Assembly: GCA_964537825.1 (NCBI GenBank)
Contig: CAZIDL010000029.1
Location: forward strand, 1-30,194
Direction: 5' to 3'
Origin: CAZIDL01 sp964537825
GTDB lineage: Bacteria > Bacteroidota > Bacteroidia > Flavobacteriales_D > CAYVSK01
DNA: 30,194 nucleotides
A model generated the notes under the pieces. That model was not told the DNA's origin, ran no database searches, and saw only the letters and a program-made list of their open reading frames with translations. Below, piece after piece: positions 1 to 7,370 of this stretch. The position numbers and the translations under genes were made by a program. Each line of letters begins with the position of its first letter. Positions within the stretch are counted from its first letter, which is position 1.

Positions 1-1424
1 TTCTCGGCGCCGCTTCCCTGAGGCATGACCTTCTTGTTGTTGGGGTCCCAGGAGTCGATGACCTCTTCGCAGACCATCATGCTGTTGTTGGAAGGATCTG
101 CATCCGAAGAAGCACAGATGATGATCTTAACGCAGAGACTGTCCCCGACCGTTGCATTGGTATCGGTCCTCACCATGAATCCCCCGTATTCGAAGTCCTC
201 TATATCGTTGGTGTCCATGTTCCAGATCACCGTATCCCCATTGACCGAATCATATGAAGGGCTTGCGCTGTCGCTTGAAACAGGGGTCAGGTCAGATGGC
301 AGGACCGCCTTCACGCATTCCAGGGAATCCTGGCATTCCAATGGTCCATCGAGCTTCATCAGGACGTTCCCTTTGAAGCTTGGTCGAAAACCCCAAGCCC
401 AGGCATATTTTACGGAAAAGTCCGTGCTGGAAGGGCAGCTCAAACCGAAATCCACTTGCTTGTTCGGTGGATTGGAAACCTGCTGGGTTCCGGATGAAGG
501 ACAGCTTATATTGTATTTTCCACTGTCCAGGAGTGTGATATCATAAGGGGATTGATTGGACGGTACCTGGATCTGATAAATCCCGGATTGGTCCGTATAA
601 GCATATCCCAGTAACTTGTTGTTGTACTCCAGTTTAACGCTTTTGTAGCTCAATAGCGGTTCGCCATTGGTGTAATTGCAGTCCCCGTTCTTATCGAGGT
701 ATACCTTCCCCTGGATGGTGGCACAGGAATCTGTAATGATCACCGTATGATGGGCGGTGTCCGTGCGACCACCAGGAGCTTGCATCACGATCTCAACGTC
801 CTTCGAGCCTGCACTCGACCAGGAGTGGGTCCAATAGGTGTAATAGCTGTTATTAGAGGAAAAGACGTTCTTAACGAAGGTCAGGCCGTTCCCGTCATCA
901 TAGTTCACCCAAAGTTCGAGCGTATCTCCTCCATCAAAACCCTGGGTCGAACCCTGGATCTGGAAATTGATGCTCTGCCCGACCGAATCACAGGGTGTGG
1001 CTGTGGTGTCAAAGGTTGAAGAGGATGAGATGCTGACAGAACAACTGTCCGTGATCTGCAGGTATGTCAAAGCAGAATCGGTGTTCCCGTTCGGGCCGAT
1101 AGCTGCTATCGTAAGTCCTTTTTGGCCCGGATTCGCCCAAGAGTTAGACCAAACGGCTTTGTAATTACCAGCCGTGTCCACAGCACTTTTTGCTACGGTG
1201 TCCGCAGAGCTTCCGTCATCGTGATCCACGACGATGGAAACGGTATCAGTTCCTGCTGTGAGTCCACTGCTGCTTCCCTGGAGGTGAAGGAAAATGTTCT
1301 CACCAGTGGTATCACAACCAGCTGCTCCGGAGGAATCGTAGACAAGATCGATCGAAACAGCGGATTGCCCCATCCCCATCAATGGGAAGAGCAAGATCAT
1401 CGTTAGGAATGTAAGAGTTCGCAT
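1..1424 (-). CDS. Secreted multidomain protein with SdrD-B-like domain, C-terminus beyond window (partial)
   Basis: Open reading frame on the minus strand running off the left edge, about 474 residues visible and no stop. The start is ATG at 1424-1422, followed by a clear signal peptide (MRTLTFLTMILLFPLMGMGQ). Residues ~21-120 and ~121-230 look like two copies of one beta-rich domain: each opens with a V-S-I segment and a Cys, contains a V-x-Y/H-D-D-G segment and closes with I-T-D-S-C. Then comes a SdrD B-like/carboxypeptidase-regulatory-like domain (QGKVYLDKNGDCNYTNGEP). Near the edge is WDPNNKKVMPQG, a variant of the DPNDK-V-P-G motif common in conserved-repeat regions of secreted Bacteroidota proteins. 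Such proteins usually end in a type IX secretion sorting domain, which would lie outside this window. Role: probably surface or extracellular; no enzymatic motif seen. The frame was checked by translation over about 660-1424 with no stop. Confidence 0.85.
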   Translation of the reverse strand, partial: MRTLTFLTMILLFPLMGMGQSAVSIDLVYDSSGAAGCDTTGENIFLHLQGSSSGLTAGTDTVSIVVDHDDGSSADTVAKSAVDTAGNYKAVWSNSWANPGQKGLTIAAIGPNGNTDSALTYLQITDSCSVSISSSSTFDTTATPCDSVGQSINFQIQGSTQGFDGGDTLELWVNYDDGNGLTFVKNVFSSNNSYYTYWTHSWSSAGSKDVEIVMQAPGGRTDTAHHTVIITDSCATIQGKVYLDKNGDCNYTNGEPLLSYKSVKLEYNNKLLGYAYTDQSGIYQIQVPSNQSPYDITLLDSGKYNISCPSSGTQQVSNPPNKQVDFGLSCPSSTDFSVKYAWAWGFRPSFKGNVLMKLDGPLECQDSLECVKAVLPSDLTPVSSDSASPSYDSVNGDTVIWNMDTNDIEDFEYGGFMVRTDTNATVGDSLCVKIIICASSDADPSNNSMMVCEEVIDSWDPNNKKVMPQGSGAE

Positions 1425-1827
1425 GGTCTTCGTTTGAGGTTCCTGGTTTTCGAAAAATGGGTCTTTTGATCTTTCATCTACATGGACAAATGATGGAAGC
1501 TTCACATTGCCCACCTCTTAGGTTTTTTGTTCCTTTCTATGAGTCAGTAGGTTAAGCTTTTTGTGATAGTGTAAGGGCATTCACTACTTTCGCTCTGGTC
1601 TATTTCGAACGGAGTGACCAGGATGTAAAAAATGGGGAATGAAAGAGGGGTGGCTCTCCTTATTGCGGATCGGACATAAATTCTCCTGGAATGAGAAAGG
1701 CTCCCATTGCAGACCATGGCGTCCAATGAACGTGCATCAGGATCTCAAGGAAAGCTTGCATCTTTTCAGGGTCTTCAGGCAATGGATCCACGCTTCACAT
1801 TGTCCTAAGGAATGAGGCGTTCATTGA
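1425..1827. other. 403-base divergent intergenic region
   Basis: This stretch separates the minus-strand secreted protein (start 1424) from the plus-strand sigma factor (start 1828). I see no credible coding region in it; a 60-residue minus-strand frame at 1544-1726 lacks any recognisable feature. It must hold promoters for both flanking genes. For the plus strand one weak candidate was found (1558-1592). For the minus strand no TAnnTTTG match was found close to the start codon. No convincing hairpin terminator or RNA gene was seen. Confidence 0.6.
1558..1592 (+). promoter_or_regulatory. Weak candidate Bacteroidota-type promoter upstream of the ECF sigma factor
   Basis: TTTTTG (1558-1563) and TACTTTCG (1585-1592) are separated by 21 bases, which fits the -33/-7 layout of Bacteroidota primary sigma promoters (TTTG, 19-21 bases, TAnnTTTG) with one mismatch in the -7 box. 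It would leave a leader of about 230 bases before the start at 1828, which is long. An autoregulatory ECF promoter closer to the gene is equally possible. Confidence 0.25.
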
Positions 1828-2370
1828 ATGGCGGATAACGAACTGATCAAGAGACTCCAAAAGGAGGATCAGCGTGCGTTCAAAGAACTCTTTGATCGCT
1901 ATTCCCCCATGTTGATGGGGATGGCCATACGTTATGCCCGGAATGAAGCTGATGCAGCGGATATATTACAGGAGGCCTTCGTCCGGGTCCATCAGAAGAT
2001 CGGGGATTATGAAGGAAAAGGTTCTTTTGAAGGATGGTTGAAGCGGATCCTGGTCAATACCGCCATCAATTTCGTCAATAAACGGAATAAAGAAAGGGAT
2101 CGCAGGGATGATGAAACGGACATGGAAGGGGTGGAATTAAAGGACCACGAACTTCCTGACGATATGGGACAGGAAGAGCTCTTGAATGCGCTGAACAGTC
2201 TCCCGGACGGTTATCGGTCGGTCTTCAACCTGGTGGTCTTCGAGGGGTATGAACATCAGGAAGTGGCAGAGATGCTGGGTATAACGGCGGGAACGTCCCA
2301 ATCGCAACTCTTCAAAGCCAAGAAGATGCTGCGTAAAAAACTCGTGCGGAGCGATATAAAGGTGAGCTGA
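1828..2370 (+). CDS. ECF-type RNA polymerase sigma factor
   Basis: A 180-residue sigma-70 family protein of ECF size with only regions 2 and 4. Region 2 (about residues 20-90) includes FKELFDRYSPMLMGMAIRYA and the core-binding ADILQEAFVRVHQKI; region 4 (about 115-175) has the helix-turn-helix EHQEVAEMLGITAGTSQSQL followed by basic KAKKMLRKKL, the usual -35 recognition helix context. It should direct RNA polymerase to a small regulon. The ATG start is preceded by a purine-rich AAGGAATGAGG. The stop TGA shares its A with the ATG of the next gene (TGATG), so the two are translationally coupled, the typical arrangement for a sigma factor and its membrane regulator. The regulon cannot be deduced here. 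Confidence 0.95.
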   Translation: MADNELIKRLQKEDQRAFKELFDRYSPMLMGMAIRYARNEADAADILQEAFVRVHQKIGDYEGKGSFEGWLKRILVNTAINFVNKRNKERDRRDDETDMEGVELKDHELPDDMGQEELLNALNSLPDGYRSVFNLVVFEGYEHQEVAEMLGITAGTSQSQLFKAKKMLRKKLVRSDIKVS

Positions 2371-3368
2371 TGAAAAAGCCTGCTGACGATATCGAAAAGC
2401 TCTTTCAGGAGAAGCTCGGCGGCCAGGAGCGCCAGGTTCCTAACGGCACCTGGGAACGTATCCGGCGTCGGATCTTCGGTCAGAGTGGGCGTGGCAAAGC
2501 TTTTTGGTGGTCTTTGAGCATCTTTTTCGGGGGGCTTCTGGCCTTTGGAGGCTATTGGCTGCTTTTCCCTGAAAATGCGAATGTTAGTTCTACTAACACC
2601 TCGATCGCCCAGGAAGAAAGCAGGACGGCCACGAAAGATGAAAACAAAGGTGTATCCTCAGGAGGACCTTCTGGAGAGGACGAAGCGGGTAGCAACGCTG
2701 AGAAAGCGAACGAAGGTGCTGAAGGAGGGAAGGGAAGGACCGGTGACCCTTCAGAAAAAGATCTCACATCGAAGCAGAAGGAGGAGAAGGAGGCTCCGGA
2801 AAAGGAGCCGGATCCTTCTGCACGATCTTCGGAGGAAGACCGCCCAAAGCCTTCTGAAAAAGGATCAGGTCCCGGGGGAACGGAAGAAAGGGAGCAGCTA
2901 GCTTCTAATAAGGACCAGGCAGGGGAGAAGCAAGGTCCTGAAGAGCGGCCTTCTGGCAACGAACAGGAAAAGCCCTCGGGCGAGGATCCTCAGAATACGC
3001 CAGAGAAAGAGGGAAAAGCTGCCAGATCGGAAGATCCGAAAGAGTCGGAGGATCAGCAAAAGGCCTCTGGGAAAAAGGATAAGGGTGTGGAAAGCAATGT
3101 GAAAGAAGCTGAAGGCCAAGCCTCGAACGCAAGCTCAAAATACGCAGAAGAGGAGCTTGATAAAAGCGAAGATCAGGAAAAGAGCTCTAAAAGAGCAGAT
3201 GAAGACCCGAAGGAGGTCGGAGGGCAGGAGCGATCCGATAAGGATCCTGAGCCCAATGATAAGAAGAGAGAAATAGCCCTTCCGCTCATGCAGGAGCAGG
3301 TACCGACCGCATCCGCGGTTAGCGTGGACAGCCTGCCTCCTATGGGGCAACAGCCCGAGCGGATCGAT
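2370..3368 (+). CDS. Membrane-anchored putative anti-sigma regulator with long charged linker (cut by gap)
   Basis: 333 residues are visible before the assembly gap. Residues 1-43 form a short N-terminal segment (DIEKLFQEKLGGQERQVPNG then TWERIRRRIFG) resembling the start of Bacteroidota proteins found next to ECF sigma factors. Residues ~44-66 form one transmembrane helix (FWWSLSIFFGGLLAFGGYWL), so the N-terminus should be cytoplasmic. Residues ~70-300 are an extremely hydrophilic K/E/D/S/G/P/Q-rich low-complexity region, surely disordered. Residues ~300-333 become more ordered (REIALPLMQEQVPTASAV). It overlaps the sigma gene by one base. I infer that the N-terminus binds the sigma factor. 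After the gap the sequence encodes the end of a beta-barrel; whether that is the same protein cannot be settled because the gap length is unknown and the frame across it is uninformative. Confidence 0.75.
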
Positions 3369-3468
3369 NNNNNNNNNNNNNNNNNNNNNNNNNNNNNNNN
3401 NNNNNNNNNNNNNNNNNNNNNNNNNNNNNNNNNNNNNNNNNNNNNNNNNNNNNNNNNNNNNNNNNNNN
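3369..3468. other. Assembly gap (100 N)
   Basis: Exactly 100 undetermined bases, the conventional placeholder for a scaffold join of unknown length. It lies inside or between coding sequences: a membrane protein enters it from the left and the end of a beta-barrel leaves it on the right. Any frame drawn through it is meaningless. Confidence 0.99.
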
Positions 3469-3609
3469 CGTTTTGCTGATCCATGGCGTGTAGGCGTTGG
3501 ATTCCGCTATTCCCGTTTCCTCCATTCGGTCTACAAGGATCGAGTGGGACTGGATGAAAAGCCTTACGGCTATGGCGGTAGCTTTTCCGTGAGCTATCTG
3601 TTGCACTGA
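3469..3609 (+). CDS. C-terminal end of an outer-membrane beta-barrel protein (5' part lost in gap)
   Basis: Forty-six codons in the frame starting CGT at 3469 and ending TGA at 3607-3609. The translation reads RFADPWRVGVGFRYSRFLHS, then KPYGYGGSFSVSYLLH at the terminus: alternating aromatic/hydrophobic residues with a final amphipathic strand, typical of the last two strands of an outer-membrane beta-barrel of the OMP_b-brl type. In Bacteroidota, ECF sigma genes are often followed by a protein with an N-terminal membrane anchor and a C-terminal barrel, so this may be the end of the gene beginning at 2370. It could also be a separate gene whose start is lost. Confidence 0.65.
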   Translation, partial: RFADPWRVGVGFRYSRFLHSVYKDRVGLDEKPYGYGGSFSVSYLLH

Positions 3610-3650
3610 GCCCCGTATCGGTCCGAGCGAACTACCTTCGTTCATTCGGG

Positions 3651-4514
3651 ATGAAGCTTTCCAAGCGCATCAAGAACTGGTATTGGCTCCAAAGGGACCG
3701 CATCCAGGCTAAGCGGATGGCTGAAAAAGAAAGCGTGAATTTCCGCGATCTAAGGGGGTTCTGTTTTTTTCTCGGTTTCCCCAGAAGCGGTCATTCCCTT
3801 GTTGGCTCCCTTCTTGACGCTCACTTTCAAACGGCCATTGCGCACGAGCAGGACGCTTTGGGGTACCTGGCCAGGGGGTTCGGTCGCGAAGAGCTCTATG
3901 CGCTCTTGCTACGGAATACGCGAAGGACGGCCCGTAAAGGGCGCCGGGAGACCGGTTATTCCTATCAGGTGCCCGACCAGTATCAGGGAACCTGGGACCG
4001 CCTTCGGTTGATCGGGGATAAGCGGGGCGGCAACAGTTCGCGTTGGTTAAAGGCGAGACCGGGCCTTTTGAGCACTTTGAGGGGTACGGTTCGAGAGAAG
4101 TTAAAGGTCGTTCACGTAAGCCGGAACCCTTTCGACAATATCGCGACCATGGCCCTGCGTCGTTCAAAAGGCAAGAATGAGGAGCTAAAGGAGGACCTTC
4201 TGCGTCAGGAAATGGAGCATTATCTCGCCCTTGCGGAGGCCGTTGAATCCACCCGGCAGGAACTGAAGGAGGAGGAATTTCATCATCTGCCCTACGAAGA
4301 GCTCCTCGCCGACCCGGGGACTTCGTTGGAGAAGCTTCTTCGTTTTTTGGAGCTCGAGTGCGATCCCTCTTATATCGAGGCCTGTACGAGCATTCTTTAC
4401 CAAACCCCGAATCGGTCCCGAAAGAAGGTCCCTTGGTCGGATGCGCTCCTTAAGGCTCTGGAAGGACGCATCCAGAAGCTTCCTTGCCTTGCTGCCTATC
4501 GTTTTCAGGAATGA
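3651..4514 (+). CDS. Sulfotransferase family protein
   Basis: A 287-residue protein with both PAPS-binding signatures of the P-loop sulfotransferase fold. The 5'-phosphosulfate loop is at residues 41-49 (LGFPRSGHS) and the 3'-phosphate motif at about 153-166 (VVHVSRNPFDNIAT; Arg158 and Asn159 in the usual places). It should transfer a sulfuryl group from PAPS to a carbohydrate, lipid or peptide acceptor; the acceptor is not predictable. There is no signal peptide or membrane segment, so it is cytoplasmic. The C-terminal part (LPYEELLADPGTSLEKLLRF) matches the family's usual conserved end segment. It begins 41 bases after the barrel stop and may be co-transcribed with it. It ends 22 bases before the convergent gene, with no obvious terminator between. 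Confidence 0.88.
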   Translation: MKLSKRIKNWYWLQRDRIQAKRMAEKESVNFRDLRGFCFFLGFPRSGHSLVGSLLDAHFQTAIAHEQDALGYLARGFGREELYALLLRNTRRTARKGRRETGYSYQVPDQYQGTWDRLRLIGDKRGGNSSRWLKARPGLLSTLRGTVREKLKVVHVSRNPFDNIATMALRRSKGKNEELKEDLLRQEMEHYLALAEAVESTRQELKEEEFHHLPYEELLADPGTSLEKLLRFLELECDPSYIEACTSILYQTPNRSRKKVPWSDALLKALEGRIQKLPCLAAYRFQE

Positions 4515-4536
4515 AGGGGTCTAATAAGAAGGTCCT

Positions 4537-6186
4537 CTATTTCTGCTCTTTTTCCTTGAGTTTCTGCACCCGCTTGCGGAGTTTGTTCTCGAGGAAGTTC
4601 ATGAGCGGGAAGAGAAGGAGGGCAAGGGCGAAATTGGACATCAGTCGATAGATCGGCATGCTGCTCATCTGTTCCTGGAGCAGGTAACTGACACCGATCA
4701 TGATAAATTCGAATAGCAAAAGGATGCTGAAGAACACAGCTCCTTCAGCAATGCGGATGGGGATCTGAAAGTACCCTGAATAGGAGACTAACACCAGAAG
4801 AAGAACGATGAAGATCGTGATCCCTGAGTATTGCAGGGTTCTTTTCTCTGCACGTCTCCTCCGTTCCCGTTCTTTTTTGAGCTCATCCAGTTGGCGTTTT
4901 CGCTCCTCCTGCAGGAGGGCGATCTCTCTGCTTTTTTCCGTACTATGAACGCTGTCCTTGAGGGAAGCATACCGTTTGTAATGAGAAAGAGCTTTCTTGG
5001 GATCACCGAGGGCGTCGTAGAGCCGGGAAAGCTTTTGATGGGCGCGGAATTCATCGCTTTTGCTTCCGACTTGGTGTGCAAGGTCAGCTGCCCTCCTGAA
5101 TTTTCCGATAGCCTTTTTTAAATGGCTGATCTTACCGAGTTCGATCCCGAGCGTTTGATGGATGCGGCCGAACGACTGGTGGATCTCAACCTTTAGCTTA
5201 TCGGCGTTCATTTTTCCGGCCAGATTCCTGGCTTGGTCCTGATACTTGATGGCCCGCAACAGGTGTTCTTTCTCGATGGTGTCGCTTTGAGAATGATAGC
5301 GATGATGCAGTCCCCCGAGGTTGTTATAGATCTTGGCCATTCCCAGGCTGTCACCCAATCCCTTCTTGATCTTCAAAGACTTTCTGAAATAACTCAGAGA
5401 ACTGTCCAGTTCGCCCCGTCGTAGGAAGAGGGTCCCCAAATTGTTATGGACCTTGCTGACCTCCTCCTCGAGTTCGAGTTCTTTGAACCGGGCCAGGCTT
5501 TCTTTGAACTTTTGAAGTGCCCGGTCGTAGCTTCCCCGGTTCAGGGAAACGATAGCGATGTTCTGCAACGTTTTGGCAAGCCCTTTATCGTTCTTCAGTC
5601 TACGCTCGATCTGTTCGCTCTTGTAGTAATACTCGAGGGCTTTTGAATAGTTCGCTTGCCCTTGAAAGATGTTGCCGAGGTTCCGGTATTGCTTGGAAAG
5701 CCCTTTCTGATCCTCGGCAGCTTTGTAAATGCCCTTGGCTTGGTGTTGGAGGTCCAGGGCCTTGCGGAAATCCCCTTGGATCTCGTGAATGATCCCGATC
5801 TGGCTCAGAACTTCTGCCTTATGAGCACTTTTGCCCATTCGGCGGTAGATCCGATGGGCCTTTTTAAAGCTCTTCAATGCTTCATCGTAGACCGAGTGTT
5901 CTTTCAGGATCTTCCCTTTCTGCTCAAGAGCACGGGCCTTCCAAAAAGGTAGTTCATGATCCTCGGCATATCGGAGTGCCTTTTCTGATCGGTCCAGGCC
6001 ACGTTTTTTAGAACCTCTATGCTCGGAAGCTTCATCCAGGAAACTCCGAAGCTTGCTCGTATCGGCAGGGCTAGCTTTTGTTCCCTCGTCGAGGACCTGA
6101 CCTTCTAACCCATTCGGGATCAATAGGATGAGGAGGAAGAAGATACTGAGTTTATGATGCAAGACCCGGGGATTTAGATGGGTCAA
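4537..6186 (-). CDS. Exported TPR protein with coiled coil and C-terminal membrane domain
   Basis: 549 residues. A signal peptide or signal anchor (KLSIFFLLILLIPNGLEGQ) is followed by about eight tetratricopeptide-type repeats (~residues 60-410, e.g. LSQIGIIHEIQGDFRKALDL and YNNLGGLHH), then a strongly charged coiled coil (~415-450, LLQEERKRQLDELKKERERR), then three hydrophobic helices (~453-471, 483-503, 514-532) and a short basic tail. This is the layout of Bacteroidota TPR-type sensor histidine kinases and LytTR regulators, in which TPRs lie in the periplasm and a helix leads to a cytoplasmic output domain. Here the output domain is missing: the protein ends 17 residues after the last helix, and the next gene leaves no room. 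It may act through protein-protein contacts. Function unknown. The next gene upstream on this strand (6244-6627) ends 57 bases away. Confidence 0.85.
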   Translation of the reverse strand: MTHLNPRVLHHKLSIFFLLILLIPNGLEGQVLDEGTKASPADTSKLRSFLDEASEHRGSKKRGLDRSEKALRYAEDHELPFWKARALEQKGKILKEHSVYDEALKSFKKAHRIYRRMGKSAHKAEVLSQIGIIHEIQGDFRKALDLQHQAKGIYKAAEDQKGLSKQYRNLGNIFQGQANYSKALEYYYKSEQIERRLKNDKGLAKTLQNIAIVSLNRGSYDRALQKFKESLARFKELELEEEVSKVHNNLGTLFLRRGELDSSLSYFRKSLKIKKGLGDSLGMAKIYNNLGGLHHRYHSQSDTIEKEHLLRAIKYQDQARNLAGKMNADKLKVEIHQSFGRIHQTLGIELGKISHLKKAIGKFRRAADLAHQVGSKSDEFRAHQKLSRLYDALGDPKKALSHYKRYASLKDSVHSTEKSREIALLQEERKRQLDELKKERERRRRAEKRTLQYSGITIFIVLLLVLVSYSGYFQIPIRIAEGAVFFSILLLFEFIMIGVSYLLQEQMSSMPIYRLMSNFALALLLFPLMNFLENKLRKRVQKLKEKEQK

Positions 6187-6243
6187 AGGCGATAAAGCAA
6201 GGGTGGATATTGCTTATGGATCATATCTGGCAGGCCGTCGGTA

Positions 6244-6627
6244 TTAATTCCTCGAATACTCCACGTTACCCAGCTCATCGTTCTCATGATGACCTTTCAT
6301 CCCCTTACCCAGCTGTTCGAGGGCTTTTTTCTCTTTGGCATCCAGATCTCCCTGCTTTTTCCCTTTTTCATTTCCAGGGCTCAACTGATCAGCGATCGCT
6401 TCTTTTTTATTGGCCTCTTCCAGTCCCTTTTCCAACGTCTTAGCAAGCTGGCCGGAACGTTCTTCTTTCTTCTTTTTTTGTTCCGATACCTGAACGTTCA
6501 CCAGGGTCGTCCCATCCGTCAAATGATCCGAACGGTCGTTCTCCCCGTTGGTCTGAGCGAGTACAGAACCGCTCATAAAGAGAAAAAGGGAAAGGATCAT
6601 CCCTTTTATTCCTTCAGGAACGAACAT
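6244..6627 (-). CDS. Small exported protein of unknown function, charged
   Basis: About 127 residues from the ATG at 6627. A hydrophobic signal segment (MILSLFLFMSGSVLAQ) precedes a charged, K/E/Q/G-rich mature part, probably helical (RSGQLAKTLEKGLEEANKKE). Three starts are possible: GTG at 6663 (adds a basic KLIRWPNKLSR leader), ATG at 6627, or ATG at 6600 immediately before the hydrophobic core with AAGGAA about 9 bases upstream; I chose 6627 as a compromise. I do not recognise the family. The gene lies between two other minus-strand genes and may share a transcript with the TPR gene. Confidence 0.6.
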   Translation of the reverse strand: MFVPEGIKGMILSLFLFMSGSVLAQTNGENDRSDHLTDGTTLVNVQVSEQKKKKEERSGQLAKTLEKGLEEANKKEAIADQLSPGNEKGKKQGDLDAKEKKALEQLGKGMKGHHENDELGNVEYSRN

Positions 6628-6664
6628 CCTACTCAGCTTATTAGGCCAGCGTATTAGTTTCACG

Positions 6665-6699
6665 ATAAGGCTTTGTACGAATATATTAAAAAGCCTTAT
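6665..6699. repeat. Inverted repeat between two small genes
   Basis: ATAAGGCTTT (6665-6674) and its exact reverse complement AAAGCCTTAT (6690-6699) are separated by 15 A/T-rich bases. No T-run follows on either strand, so it is not a typical intrinsic terminator. The loop holds, on the minus strand, TATATTCG (6685-6678), a one-mismatch TAnnTTTG -7 box, so the palindrome could be an operator around a promoter for the gene starting at 6627. Confidence 0.5.
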
Positions 6700-6784
6700 T
6701 CCCTCATTATTCGAATAGTGGCGTGTACAGATCGAAGCTGTTATGAAGGTCCATCCCCCCGGAGTGTCTGGTTGGAGGAGATCG

Positions 6785-7309
6785 CTATTCCTGGCCCTTT
6801 ATTTCAACGGCTGACATTCGTTCCTCTTGCTCTAAGGGTTGCCCTGATAGCTTCCAATGAAGCTTCCGGACATCGTCGTCCCATCGAATGCTTCCATCCG
6901 AAAAGGCTCCATTGCTCTCCAGAAGCTCTTCCCGTCCACCCAGATGGAAACGGAGTCTTTCCTGATCGTCCTTTTCGATCCCGAGCTGCTGGAACATGGC
7001 ATCCTCGTCCTCATAGGTGAAGAATACCTCCAGGCGGGGGTCACCTTCGGGGCTGTGGAGCAACGCTTCCTTGAACCGGATGCCTTCGACCTTGTTCCCG
7101 AATCGCTCCACGTTCCCGAGCTTTCGAAAAGCTGCATTGATCCGTTCTGCCTTCTTTTCAGTGCTCAAAAGCTGCTGGTAACTGATCCGTCCGGTCCTTA
7201 TTTTGCGGTCGATATGAACGCTTACTTCTTCACTGACGAACGGAGAGTTTAGGCCGAAGAGGACGGAAAGGGAAAAGAGGATCTTGTGGACCGCAGGACC
7301 GCTCAGCAC
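6785..7309 (-). CDS. Exported protein of unknown function
   Basis: 174 residues with a GTG start at 7309-7307; the frame is closed upstream by a stop and holds no ATG before the signal segment, so GTG is the likely start. The N-terminus (VHKILFSLSVLFGLNSPFVS) looks like a signal peptide. The mature part is charged and mixed alpha/beta, with no cysteines and no motif I recognise (examples: DRKIRTGRISYQQLLSTEKK; GIRFKEALLHSPEG; LEVFFTYEDEDAMF). The region about 80-160 alternates in a way suggestive of a small beta-sheet domain. The upstream antiporter gene ends 61 bases away, with a possible terminator between. Function not assignable. Confidence 0.65.
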   Translation of the reverse strand: MLSGPAVHKILFSLSVLFGLNSPFVSEEVSVHIDRKIRTGRISYQQLLSTEKKAERINAAFRKLGNVERFGNKVEGIRFKEALLHSPEGDPRLEVFFTYEDEDAMFQQLGIEKDDQERLRFHLGGREELLESNGAFSDGSIRWDDDVRKLHWKLSGQPLEQEERMSAVEIKGQE

Positions 7310-7310
7310 G

Positions 7311-7344
7311 GGGTGAATAATAAAGGGGGCATGGGAATGCCCTC
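7311..7344 (-). terminator. Possible weak terminator after the antiporter gene
   Basis: On the minus strand, GGGCAT - TCCC - ATGCCC (7342-7327) forms a six-base-pair GC-rich stem with a four-base loop, followed by CCTTTATTATT. The T-rich tail is interrupted, so termination may be partial. It lies just after the stop of the antiporter gene (7371) and before the start of the next gene (7309). Confidence 0.5.
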
Positions 7345-7370
7345 ATAAAGGAGGTAGGGCTTGGACGTAT

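Noticed and set aside
25..546. 173-residue plus-strand reading frame
   Set aside because: Antisense to the secreted protein that has a signal peptide and recognisable domains on the minus strand.
1544..1726. 60-residue minus-strand reading frame in the intergenic region
   Set aside because: No signal peptide, domain or start context; it could be chance.
2552..2959. Minus-strand reading frame in the low-complexity linker
   Set aside because: The repetitive purine-rich codons of the linker keep the other frames open; its product is a Ser/Phe/Pro-rich artefact.
3340..3645. Minus-strand frames running through the N gap
   Set aside because: Undetermined bases hide stops; the length and frame of the gap are unknown.
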